A DNA stretch of 64,000 nt from Ettlia oleoabundans (Eukaryota; Chlorophyta; Chlorophyceae; Chlamydomonadales). The stretch covers positions 71,207 through 135,206 of the forward strand of contig JAAMXP010001457.1 in the NCBI GenBank assembly GCA_019693395.1, written 5' to 3'. Under the pieces are notes generated by a model. It ran no database searches, was not told where the DNA came from, and was given only the letters and a program-made list of their open reading frames with translations. Made by a program: the position numbers and the translations under genes. Shown here piece by piece: positions 11,501 to 29,762 of the stretch. The stretch's first letter is position 1, and the number at the start of each line of letters is the position of its first letter.

Positions 11501-14500
11501 TTGAGCATGCAGGGAGGGGCAGGACACATATTGCGCATGCCATACCACTATGTATCAATTAAAGCAAGCCAAAATGGCAGATGCAATCCATCAAACCGCC
11601 AAGCCGTGGAACACAATAAGGATCCTCGTGCACGCGCAACAAACGGTGGCAGGCAAACAACCAGGAAATATGCTGGCAACATGAGAGCGAACCTGCACAA
11701 GTGTCTCAGCTGTGACGTAGTCCTTCTCATATCCCAGGAAGAGAAGCAGACGATCCAGGATGCCGTTCACATCAGGCACCTGCAGCAGGCATGCCACAAT
11801 GGTCACCTGTTTTTTCCAAGCTTACAACCAGGCCCGCCCAGAGTGCTAGTTGTTCAGCGCCTGCGCCCATGCACCAGAACGCCAAACAGGCAGCAGGTCA
11901 TGCACCATTTCTGCAAGTGCGCTACGCAGGTTCATACTTGCAGAGCAGCCACCAGCACAGCCAGGGTTGGGCAAAGCGCTAGGCTTGTGCTGCGGGCAGG
12001 CTGTGCCTTGCCTTGAGCGCGATCTGCCCCACAGCACGGATGGCGGCCCGAGCCAAGTCTTCATCAATGTCCTTCACATACTGCAAGCCGGCAGGACTTA
12101 GGGGAAGAACAAAGCCATGAAGGGGCACGGAAGATGTGCATACGCATGCTGTACAGGAGGCCATGCAAGCAGCGGCTTGCGATTAAACTGGCGTGCCAAC
12201 TTGCAGATATCAACTGCCAGTTATGACTACCACAGTTCAGCTGTTACCCCAGCCAGCCCAACGGAGGTTGCCCACCTGCGTCATTTCCTCGGCAATCTCG
12301 TATGCGTTTGTCTGGTTGGCAATGGCGATGAGGATGTCAATTTTCAGGCGCTTCAGATAGGAGGGGTCCTCGTAGCGGCAGTAGAACTCGGGGTACAGCT
12401 GCAGGGCAGCTTGGAGTGTAAGCAGCATTACAAATACGTTGCAGCACGAGCAACATGACATCCGCTGGTGGGGTATATTTGCTGTGGTCAGCAGGAACCG
12501 CTCGAGCTGCCATTTATGGGCTTATGCTGCTGGCGAGGCATCCTGAGTGAACATGGCTTTCATGTGTGATCATTAGTAATGACGAGCATACCTGTGAGAA
12601 GATGAGAGGGTAGCGCTGAGCCAGTACCAGGAAGTTACACAGCACGGCCCACACCACCTCAGGCTCCCGCCCCTGCACCAACGTCTGCAGCGGGTCCTTG
12701 ATCGTCTCCAGCACCTGCGGTAGTTGGGTGAAATGCGGGGCTGACAAATGTTGTGAAGAATGCTGGAGGGAGGGAGGGAAGATCCCAGGGACGCTGTTGA
12801 TGATAGGACCAATCCTGGCAGAGTCTGTTGGCAGCACCCAGTTGGAGTTCGCTGTGCTCTGCCTGGGACACCATCTGCAGCAGCAAAGGTGCCACTCAAC
12901 GCAGACAGCCTTGCCTGCTGGTGCTGGTGTGAAAAGTTGAGTGTGTAGTGTAAGAAGAGCTTGGCGGTAGCCATAACCACAGCGCTATTGTTGTGGTTCA
13001 GACCAAAGTCCAGAACCTGCAGCCGGGAGGGAAACAGCCGGGAGTAGGGAGGCAAGCAGCGTGTGGGGCATAGGAGTGAGGGTTAGTGGGCGACAGCCTT
13101 CTGCTCGCGCCTGGCAAGGTATATAACCAGCAGCAACACGTGATGATGCAAAACTGCAGAATGCTGCAACTATTTCGCATGTTTGAAACCGTGGTAGAGG
13201 TGATTCATGCCATGAACAAGCTGTCGGCCCAGTGCCGCTGACAATCACGTGCCAAGGCTGGGAACACCCGCCAGTGGCAGAGCATGGTGCCAGCCCGCCT
13301 GCAGTGTGTCATACCCTGTTGCACCATGGGACATCAAACATGGCTCACCTCTAGTATATCGAAGCGCTCCTCCTCGCTGGCTGGCTGGTAGTGGGCCACC
13401 AGTTCCAGAACAAAGCACTGGGCCCAGTCGCTGAAGGAGCGGATGTGGTTCAACAGGGACACCACCAGCTGCCGCGTGATGCGCCCCTCAAGCATGCCAA
13501 CCTGCAGTGGCGCTCGCCAGGAGGCAGAGGGTGTTGACCATTGACAGTGGTCATGGGAAGCGGAAGTGTGGTGTATGCAGGCATTCTGCCTGCAATGGGC
13601 CACCTTCTGCTTCGAATTGCAGCTACCACGCAATTCGCAGCTGAACCCAAGCTGTGCCCCATGCCGGCCTTCACTGAACACACCACAACCAACGCAAGTA
13701 TGCACAACCGCAGGAACCCACAATTTCAAGAACAACCATGCACAAAAACACACTCATAGCTATGTATCAGCCACTCGCTGGGGGTGGGTGACCCACCCTC
13801 ACCTGCTGCATAACGTAGAGGCAGTTTGCCACCACCTGTGGGTCCGCATCGCTGCTCAATAATGACTCCACTCTTTTTAACAGCCCCCGCATGTGCACCC
13901 CTGCCGCATCTTGGTGGTAGCACTTAAGCACCCCCATGACCGCTGCCTCACGCACGTATGGGTGGCTGTCCCGCAGGCCCCCGTCTACCGCCTGGAACTG
14001 CGATGAGAAGCGGGATGGCAAGGGAACAGAAAATGAGGCAATGGGGGGCGAATAGTTGCAAACATTAAGGATAAACAAGAACGGGAGACTGGCAGGCTGC
14101 ACATACTGCCAGCCAGGTGCAGTAGGAGAGCAGAAGAGCCATAGCGGTACGCACCACATTCTCCATCAGTTCCGGCACCCTCAGGCCGCACATGCTGCGC
14201 ACGGCCAGCCCACGGATGGTAGGATCCAAATCCTTGCAGTCGTTCAGCAGCGTCTGCAGCTCAAGTACAGGCACAGCAGAGGAGCAGTTGCATGCTGTCA
14301 GCTGTTTGCAAAGGAGGCTATGTTGGCAGGTATGGCAAGAGCACCGTGCGATGGCGACGATACCCCCAACCCCAGCTTTTCGTCGCACCTGCACCACCAG
14401 CAGCGCCACTGCCGCATTCTGCTTGGCTGCTGTACGCAGGTAGAGGTAAAGCATCTTCTTGAGGGGCAGGTCATGCTTTGAAAGCGCCACGCATTTAGTG

Positions 14501-14856
14501 GCGGGTACAAATGCGGCAGACATGTCGATGCCTTGCGTCATGTAGCGAATTAGCTTCTGCAGCGGTTGAGCACGAGTACAGAAGCTGTTTGAACAAGGGG
14601 CTCACACATGAGCGGTGTGGAACATCAGCGAGGAACTGCAGCTGGGTGGGTGGTGGGGAGTGGCAGCAGTGCGGCAACCCGGTGTTGGTAACCAAGTGCC
14701 TTGCCCCGCGGTGCGGACTGTAAGAAACGGCTGGCCCACCTGAAAGCATTCCCTCTTGTTCTGCACCACATCTGGGCGGCTGCCCGATTGGGCAGAGAGG
14801 TGCTCCAGGGCATTGATGATCTCGTGCACCTCTCCCTTGGGCTTTTTTGAGGTCAT
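8530..14856 (-). CDS. AP4B1: AP-4 complex subunit beta (beta4-adaptin)
   Basis: Large subunit of the AP-4 vesicle coat at the trans-Golgi network (family knowledge). The start MTSKKPKGEVHEIINALEHL is at 14856. The many minus-strand exons then follow plant beta4-adaptin in order: LKKMLYLYLRTAAKQNAA; LLNDCKDLDPTIRGLAVRSM; HPYVREAAVMGVLKCYHQDA; SDADPQVVANCLYVMQQ; HIRSFSDWAQCFVLELVAHY; YEDPSYLKRLKIDILIAIAN; LLLFLGYEKDYVTAETLVQV. The trunk ends with QEVHDKALFYYRLLQHSVGA and DRIFDELNTLSVAYRAPAS. A hinge rich in Ala, Gly and Ser spans about 9.6-9.2 kb and contains LLDVSDADG and DLLGDLLGG. The C-terminal appendage ends at 8530. DCKD.DP.IRGLA and the VHD.ALFYYR.LQ run favour AP-4 over AP-1/2 beta. It is divergent from the next gene, with 286 bp between the start codons. 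Confidence 0.92.
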
Positions 14857-15142
14857 CTTTGAGAGTCACTCCTCCGTAAATATAGCCGCAACCAACCCCA
14901 CACGCTGTGGCCGTGTTCAACGACGCTTGCCGTGAAAACCTTCAATGAGAACTGCCAGCCTCCCCAGCTCCAAAGCAGTCCCGCACGCACTTACGTGCGA
15001 TAAAAAGCCGCAGCAAGGAGTTTCCGCGATTCATCAGACTTCCAGCGTGTCACGCGCGGCAGGACGCTGACCACTGGGCATTGGCGCTAAGCAGAAGCCC
15101 TTGTTCAAATCGGATCGTCATTCCTCACCTTCAGTCTACAGG
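14857..15142. promoter_or_regulatory. Divergent promoter gap, AP-4 beta / BBOF1-like
   Basis: This 286-bp gap separates two oppositely transcribed start codons, so it must hold both promoters. No TATA box or other named element stands out. Confidence 0.45.
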
Positions 15143-17595
15143 ATGTCTGCCAAGGCGAAACGAGCCGGGTCGCAAGCTGCGCCACATCCCGGCAGTGGAG
15201 CAACACTGACGGAGAAGGAAGACAACGAAATCCTGGTTGCTCAGGCGTTGTTGCAGCAAACCATGTGAGGCACAGTAACCGCTGCCGAATTCCAGCTTGC
15301 CACTGCCAAGTGCACTCCCGCCTCCACTTCCCGCAGCACATTGCCTAGCTAAGCTGCCAAAACTGCTGGCCCTCCATGCTGCAGGCTGTGCCAGACACAG
15401 GAGAGGTTGGAGGCCTCGAATGCAGCCTACGGCCAGCTTCGGGAGGACCACCAGCGCCTGCAAGAGCTGCGGCAACATGAGGAGCGGGAGGGGTATGAGC
15501 TGTCGGAGCTGTACCGCCGCCAGACGGTGGCCAAGAACGAACAGCTGGAAGCCATGCAGCAGGAGGCAGCTGCCGCCGGACAGCGTGCGCAGCAGGCAGA
15601 GGCTGCCGCTGCACAGAGTGAGGCGAAGCTGCGAGAAGAGTTTGAGGCGGAAAGGCAGCAGATGGGTGCTGGTGCGTCGGCACTGCAGAAGCAGCTGGAT
15701 AGCCTAATCATATTTCAGCAGGACAAGGAGGTACTGGAGGAAGAGCTTCGGCGGATGCGACAGGACAAGTTCAAAGTAGAAGAGGAGTTGGGGGCAAAGG
15801 TAAGTCAGGCGGTCATCCAAGCTGAGGTCGGGTGCCCAGCAATGGAACTGCTATTAGCTACATGCAATGCACCTAGTCATCCACTGCAATCTGTGTGCCA
15901 CCTGTATCACACTGCCCTTCTGCCCGCATGGCTATGATCTGCAGGTTCGTGCCTTGCAGCTTCGGTTCATTGAGCTAGGTTATGGGCCTGATGGCCTGGC
16001 TGACGGCATGGTGGCTGGCAAAGGGACGGAGGATGGGGAGGATGGAGGGCTTTTCCTAGAGGCTGATATGCACCGCCTCCTGGCACACAGTCGCAAGATT
16101 GAGCATGATATGAAGCAGTACGGGCAGGTGAGCTGAGCTAGATCCCGGGTACCAGGGTGCATCCATTCGCTGGTAGGCAAGCAATAACAGCAGCTCGCGT
16201 CTACCACTAGTCAAACGTGCAACTTCCCTCCCCATCTGGTGCTTTATCACTCCCATTCACACAATATGTGCCTGTTTGCTGAGTGCAGGAGGCTGAGGAG
16301 TTGCAGAAGGAGATGCATGCGTTGGAGACGGAGCGGGCAGCATTGTTGCGGGACATGCGGCTCAAGGATGAAATGGAGAAGCAGTATGCCAAGCGCGGCA
16401 CTTTGCAGGTTTAGATGTTGAGACCTGGTCTAACCAGCATTGATGGCAGCAAGTTCCTGGTCACAATCATTGGTACCGCTTGTGATAACGGTCTGCCTGG
16501 GACTTGTCGTCTTTTCATCTCAAAACTGCATTTCTGATCTTTGTGAGCAGGCACGTGAGATTCGAGACGCTCACTCCAAGATTGGCACCCTGGAACGAGG
16601 TCTGGCTCAGATGGCAGCTGATTTTGAGATGGAGAAGGCGGCCCTGGAGCAGCAGCTGCGGGCTCAGCTTGCAGATGCAGTGAATGAACAGAACTCGCTG
16701 CGTAGGTGAGACTGTTCGGCACTGGGTTGTAGCAGATTGGCGGCTGCATCACGTGCGCTAAGATGGAGTTAGATGTGCATGCATAGTTTATCTTTCATGC
16801 ATATCAAATCTAGAAGTATGCTATGCCTACCCCGCAGGCTGCTGCGGCTGCGAACCAAGGAGCTGCGGCACTTGCGCCACCTAGCACAGGAGGTGCTGCT
16901 TCAACGGTCAGATGTGGAGGCGTTCCTGGTGTCCAGCATTCAGCAAGTCAGGGGCGAGATCGCTACGGCAAGTGCTTCCAAGGGGCCTGGCCATCAAAAT
17001 CAGCAGCAACAACAGCAACCAGCGGTGCAGCCACTGTCTGCCAGCGCCAGCTATGCCATCAGTGTGCTGTCTGGTGAGCCAAGCACTTTGGACAGGGCCT
17101 TGACCCGTGCAGCAGCCAGTAGCAATCCTGGTGCCTGTGCTGGCGGAGCTTGCAGCCCGCCTGCTCAGGGCGCTGTGCAGGCGGCGGTTGGCACAGCCGG
17201 AGCATCAGGCCAAGTAGACATCAAAGAGCTAAGCTGGGAGGATCGGGAGCGCATCTTGCGCCTGCTGTTTGCAAAGATCAACAAGGCAGCTCAGGTGGGG
17301 CTGCCCCGGGGCCTTATCTATCATGGAGAACAAATAAGTTCTGCGCCCATTTCCCTAGTTGTTGCCTGCCATGGCTGCATGGGACAGTTCTGTGCCGCGT
17401 CTGCGCATACTTCACAACGTGGACAGCAACTTGCAAACTGCAATCACACAGCTCGCTTGCTCCATTGTTTCTGTGCAGCGCTCCGTGGTGCCACCAATGC
17501 AGCGCACCGCAGCGCTACCAGAGGCGCAGGCGGAATCGCCGCCGGCAGCCTTGCGTGGTCTGGCCACCGAGGCAGGGCCTGCTGGTCTGGCTTAG
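15143..17595 (+). CDS. Coiled-coil protein, BBOF1-like (basal body orientation factor / DUF4515 type)
   Basis: Seven exons join in phase: 15143-15264, 15385-15799, 15945-16127, 16289-16408, 16551-16705, 16838-17294 and 17479-17595. The product is nearly all heptad coiled coil. It has a basic start (MSAKAKRAGSQAAPHPG), long Glu/Gln/Arg helices such as QQDKEVLEEELRRMRQDKF, and a C-terminal block ELRHLRHLAQEVLLQRSDVE followed by AFLVSSIQQVR. That last block resembles the LA..VL.QR.(D/E)VE.FFL.AL..V segment of BBOF1-type ciliary proteins (from memory; not searched). A Gln run and an Ala/Gly linker precede SWEDRERILRLLFAKINKAA. BBOF1 proteins sit at basal bodies of motile cilia. Another long coiled-coil family cannot be excluded. 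Confidence 0.6.
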
Positions 17596-17691
17596 TACTC
17601 CGCACACTTGAACCTTCGCATATGGGCAGAACCTTACGACCGCCAGACCGCCCAACAAGTCTGTGGGTCATGCACTCATCGTTCTTGTGCT

Positions 17692-17697
17692 TGTAAT
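17692..17697 (+). terminator. Likely polyadenylation signal of the BBOF1-like gene
   Basis: TGTAAT lies 97 nt past the stop at 17595, at a distance typical of chlorophyte poly(A) signals. Confidence 0.5.
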
Positions 17698-17936
17698 GCG
17701 GGTTCATGGTTTACACGGCAGTACTCGGCAATTGCAAATATGTGACAGGAAGCCACAGCAAAACAATTGCAGCAGGCAAGCCACTCAAGTAGCAAATTTG
17801 CAAAAGTGCCACTCATGTGGGGAACAATAAAGTAATTGATACTGAAAGTATCGCGGGAGCTTGATTCAAGGAAGCCTAAAGGTGTCTACTCCTGTGCCGG
17901 AATTGTGTGCGCCAATGCTACAGCTGTAGGTACTCG

Positions 17937-20480
17937 TTACGAGGAGCCTGTCGGTAGCCCAAGGGCTTGTTTGAGTGCCTCTGTGATGGTGGGGATAGCA
18001 AACACGTACCAGTCCGATTTTTGCGCCACAATCTCGCGATACACCACACCGCCGTACCTGCAAACAGTAAGGCAGCATGGACCCTGTTCTTGACTGGTTA
18101 ATTGGTTTAGAAGGGTGCCCCGACAGAGGGACACAGTCGGCCTAGCAGCACAGGTTTCCCTGCTTCATCTGCCTGTTGGATTGCATAGGGGCAATGCCTG
18201 GAGCAATGGCAGCAGCATCTTGCCGGGCGCACCCGATAAATGCATCTGCGCCGCCGGGAGCCCGTGCCTCAAAGTCAGTGATGCCGTCTCCCACCATGAT
18301 TACAGTCTGGTAGTTGTGGGTCTGCAGACAGGGAGGCAAGCAGGCGTGTACGAGGCAGATTACACCACGAATACGGGAAGCAAAAATGAACAAGAGCCTA
18401 TAAACACATGGAGGGATGGGTGAGCAAGCCAGCAAGTTGAGGCCAAAGCGCAGCCGCCCCGATGCATGGGTTCTCTTACAAAGAATTTCAAGAACTGTCA
18501 GAGCGTCCGGCTGCCAAAAGCACATAAACCCCCCTGGAAACATAGAGTCAGCTTGGCACCTTTTTGATGTGCTTCACCGCTTCCGCCTTGCCACCACTGC
18601 GGCTGGGGAACTCGTTTACGTCAAACCCAGCATAACTGCCCTCCCCCTGCATGCAAGTTGGCGTTTAAAGAATGGGTTGTTGGTCTGTGAGGTGGGCAGC
18701 CAAACCAGGCCCCCACTTGGTCCACAGCATTGCAAGGGGCGCCAGATTTACAATAGCGGGGGCGCACTGTGCTACTCAAACTCTGGCGGCAATGTAGCAG
18801 GGCAGCCCATGCGCTGCCGCACAACAGTTTTGCTTGCAAGTGCGCACAAGCATCTCACATTGAATAACATGGTGTTTGCAAAGACGTGGCTCACAGGAAT
18901 ATCAAGCATCTGCAGCAGTGGTGATAAGGGGAATGCTCAGATAGTTTGACTATGTTCTGCAAGTCCTCACCACATACAGTGGCAATGCGGCACAGCAATA
19001 CTGAAACAACAGGAGCAGCCCAGCTGGCAGCAAACAGCCCATTGATAGCAGCCGGTGATTCACAACACCGCCAAGGTCTTCCGATAGGAGAGTTACAAGC
19101 AAAGCAGGCCGGTTCTGCACCTCTGCAATGGGATGAATGACGGCACGGAATCCGCCCGACACCAGGAACACCTCCTTGCCCTGCGCCTTGAGCAGCTGCA
19201 CTAGCTCCGGGATGCCGGGACTAATCTGCAGGACAAACACAGCGGAAGCAGCAGCATTGAAAGAAAGGCGGCAAGGTACAAGGTTGGCTGTTGGCTGTTG
19301 AATTCCCAATGCATTTCTCAAGCCCAGTAGCCCTGATCGCAGCTATGCGGTATGGTAGAAAATAATGCTGCAACTGCTCATCGTGCTGTGCGCTGTGGTA
19401 TCAACAGTCACCCCACCATGGGAGGGTGTTGCTCCAAGAATCGCTGCAGGTCTTGCTGAGAGGGGTTCATCACGCCCAGCCGCGCTGCCAGGGCATCCTG
19501 GAACGACACACTGCCGCCCATGGCCCTGTAAGAGGGGCAGCGGCAATGGAATGGGGAGGCATGGGACGAGGCGCTGCCGGGCAGTGGTGATCAGCTGGCG
19601 GCATTCAGTGTGCAGGCACCCGTCAGGCAACACGGTGACGAGGCTGGCATGGAAGATAAGGAAGGTTGGATGCAAGCCAAACTGCAGTGCACCTTGTCTG
19701 CTGTAGAACGGTCAGTTAAGCAGTACAACGGCTGCAAAGTGTTTGACATTATGTTGCTGACGCGTGCAGCTCTGCTCACTTCCTGGTCAGCTCAGCCACT
19801 TGTTCCCCAACTCCGAGGAACGCCGCGATCTCATCAATCGACTCGTCAGCGCAGCTGCAAAGGCGGCAATGAATTACGCTCCTTCGCTGCTATTTGTCGC
19901 AAAGAAGCAAAGTGCAAAAAACTGGCAGCACTTTGGCAAGGACAGAGTGGTCAGGGGACACTAGACATGACAGGGAGCAACCCAGGAAGGAGGGAGGGAG
20001 CAGAAGGGCAAGAAATCAGGGCGGCATACCGCAGAATGCAGCTTGCTTCTCACAAGGTGCTGTCCACATCAAAGGTGAATGCATCGGCCTTGCGCAGCAG
20101 CTCAATCATCTCTGAGGAAGGCTCAAGTTTAACTCCCGCCGCCGCAGCTTGGGACAGGTGGGCTGCAGGCACCAGTGCTTGGTAGGCTCAGCAGTTTACC
20201 AAACACACAGCTTTAGTTATCCAAACCACAGCTGATGCAGTGCATGAGTGCACTCACCTTGCTGCGCATGCACTGCCACCATTGGCCTGCGGCCACGTAG
20301 CTGCTGCAAGCAGTGTCGCTGCTGCTGCCGCCTTGCTGCCGGCGCGTGCAGGCCCGCACCGCTGCAGCTGCTTAGGCTGTTGAGGGGTCGCCGTGGGTTA
20401 CGTAGTTTTGCGCGTGTGCTAGAACATCTAGCGATGACAGGGCCGCAGGCCTCCGCACTGCTGGAAACGGCTGCTTGCAT
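17937..20480 (-). CDS. PSP: Phosphoserine phosphatase, probably plastid-targeted
   Basis: Hydrolyses O-phosphoserine to serine, the last step of the phosphorylated serine pathway; a HAD-superfamily enzyme (family knowledge). All HAD motifs are visible across the minus-strand exons. Motif I is DAFTFDVDST near 20.06 kb, motif II is VFLVSGGFRAVIHPIAEVQ near 19.15 kb, the motif III lysine is in SGGKAEAVKHIKK near 18.57 kb, and motif IV is VIMVGDGITDFEARAPGGAD near 18.27 kb. A cap region including DEIAAFLGVGEQVAELT lies near 19.8 kb. The final exon, 18057-17937, ends ALKQALGLPTGSS. The start at 20480 opens an N-terminus rich in Ser, Ala and Arg with few acidic residues, which fits a chloroplast transit peptide. 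Confidence 0.92.
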
Positions 20481-20741
20481 ATGCACGGCGAGCGATGCTG
20501 CCAGCCCCTGCTCGATCAGCAGCAAACTGTTGGGATTGAATAACGCGTTTTTGACAACGAAGGTAATCTTGCTGCTTGGGTGGCGAGGGTGTATGTTTTT
20601 CTGTACTGCCGAACTCGATTCGGCGTCCGCTTTGGGCCCCAGTGCTTCTTCCCGTCGATAGCTACAGTGCAAAGTGTATGCAGTTTGACACACTCCTCCA
20701 GGCAGCAGCAAACTGCGCTTCGCAGTGAATCAGGCGTGGCG
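20481..20741. promoter_or_regulatory. Divergent promoter gap, PSP / RH24 helicase
   Basis: Only 261 bp separate the start codons of phosphoserine phosphatase (minus) and the DEAD-box helicase (plus), so the promoters and 5' UTRs overlap or abut. No known element is recognisable. Confidence 0.5.
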
Positions 20742-28327
<7,586 letters not shown>

Positions 28328-28746
28328 TCACCTGATCAGCTGTTAAAAGGACAGCCTGTGGATGATATATGATTGGCACTGAAGCCGTTGTTGCAATGAT
28401 ACATTAGCCTACGTAACTGAGGCTCAAACCAGCAATTAGGATCAGTTCAAAAGCAAGTGCTACCAAGTTTTGCCCCGTGTTCTGCCAAGGATGAAACGGC
28501 TTCCCTACTTCGCGCCACCGGCAATCCCTGCCAGCTCTGTGCTGTGTGCTGTGCTGCGATTCAAGGCTGCTCAACTGACTCCCCTGTAATGCTTGCAACC
28601 ACCTTATTGGTTGGCTGTGGAAGCCGGCCCTGCAGCACAGGGCGACCAAACCGTTGCGCCCAGTCATCCGTCCTTTCTCACTCACCATACAGATTTGCAT
28701 AACCTTATACACCCACCGACCCTCACACTGCACCTAACAATGCATG

Positions 28747-29236
28747 CTAGTGTGGGTACAATATGTAACACCCACTGCAGATAGCTCGCACATGCCCACT
28801 ACTCACCGTCCGCGGCTCCTCTCCCTCCACCTGCCCTAGGCCGCGTAGTCGCGCCGCTTCTGCAGCCCGGCGGCTGTTGTGTGGCGCTTCCGGGCCGCTA
28901 CCGTGCCTCAGCTCTTCCTCATGCTTCTGCCGATGCGCCACATCACGAGCGTGATAGTACTGCATGGTGCGCTTAAAATGCAAAAGCCAGGCATGGCTGT
29001 AACTGTAGCAGAGCTGACAAATGGCAGTTGAGGCGCACCTCTGCTGGCGGAGGCTGGCAGCACCCCCACGGTCGTTGGGTTGAGCTTGCTACCTTGGACG
29101 ACAGCTTTTCCCTGTCTTCAATGTTCACCTGGGCAGGACTGATGTACTCGACCCCCCGCGCGTTCTGATCCTGCTGACCAGAGGCCCCCTGTTGCTCCGA
29201 GTGCACCTTTGCTGGAGAACTATTGTCATCAGACAT
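28747..29236 (-). CDS. Small charged protein of unknown function (3' end unresolved)
   Basis: Not recognised. Exon 1 (29236-29093) encodes MSDDNSSPAKVHSEQQGASG and continues to YISPAQVNIEDREKLSSK before a GT donor. An exon beginning near 28981 continues in phase as RTMQYYHARDVAHRQKHEEE and then an Ala/Arg-rich helix. A donor-like ACG|gtgagt at 28806 suggests another exon below. If it is not used, the frame stops at 28747. The protein is hydrophilic, without signal peptide or membrane span. Phase agreement across the intron and codon usage suggest a real gene. Its start is 527 bp from the divergent membrane-protein start. Confidence 0.45.
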
Positions 29237-29762
29237 TGTGAGTTTTTGAGCCACACACACAAGTGCAATACAGCCACCCTTTAGATAGAACTAGCTTCCT
29301 TGGAGGTGTGTACAGTCAGCACACTTTCTTTCCTCGTATTAGACAAGTTCGTCTCAGTCTGCTGGCCATTGTTCATTCTGTTATTCGTGTTGTAGCTGCT
29401 GCAAAAGTCGGGCAGCATGGTAGCACCCAAGTCCACTGTTGACGGCACCCCAGGGGTGCGTGGTTCTTGCTGCTCGCGGTTCAACGCTGTCCAAGGCTCT
29501 AATAATCAACGCAGCCGAAGGGGGTGATCTGTTTGGGGGCGACTGCCTGACATTGAGGGAAACCACGGGCTTCAGCCCAATGGACACCCATGGCGCCTCC
29601 GCCAGCCCGGCATCTACTCACCAGGTTCCCCCCCGTGTGTCGTCGCAGGGTGGAGGCGGGCAGAAAGGCACCTTTGGAGCTGGGTGAGCCTGCATTAAAC
29701 AGCAATGTTCGTCTGCGCTGCTGCAATTTGGGTTCAGGGTTGAAAAGCCCCTGCAGTTGTCC

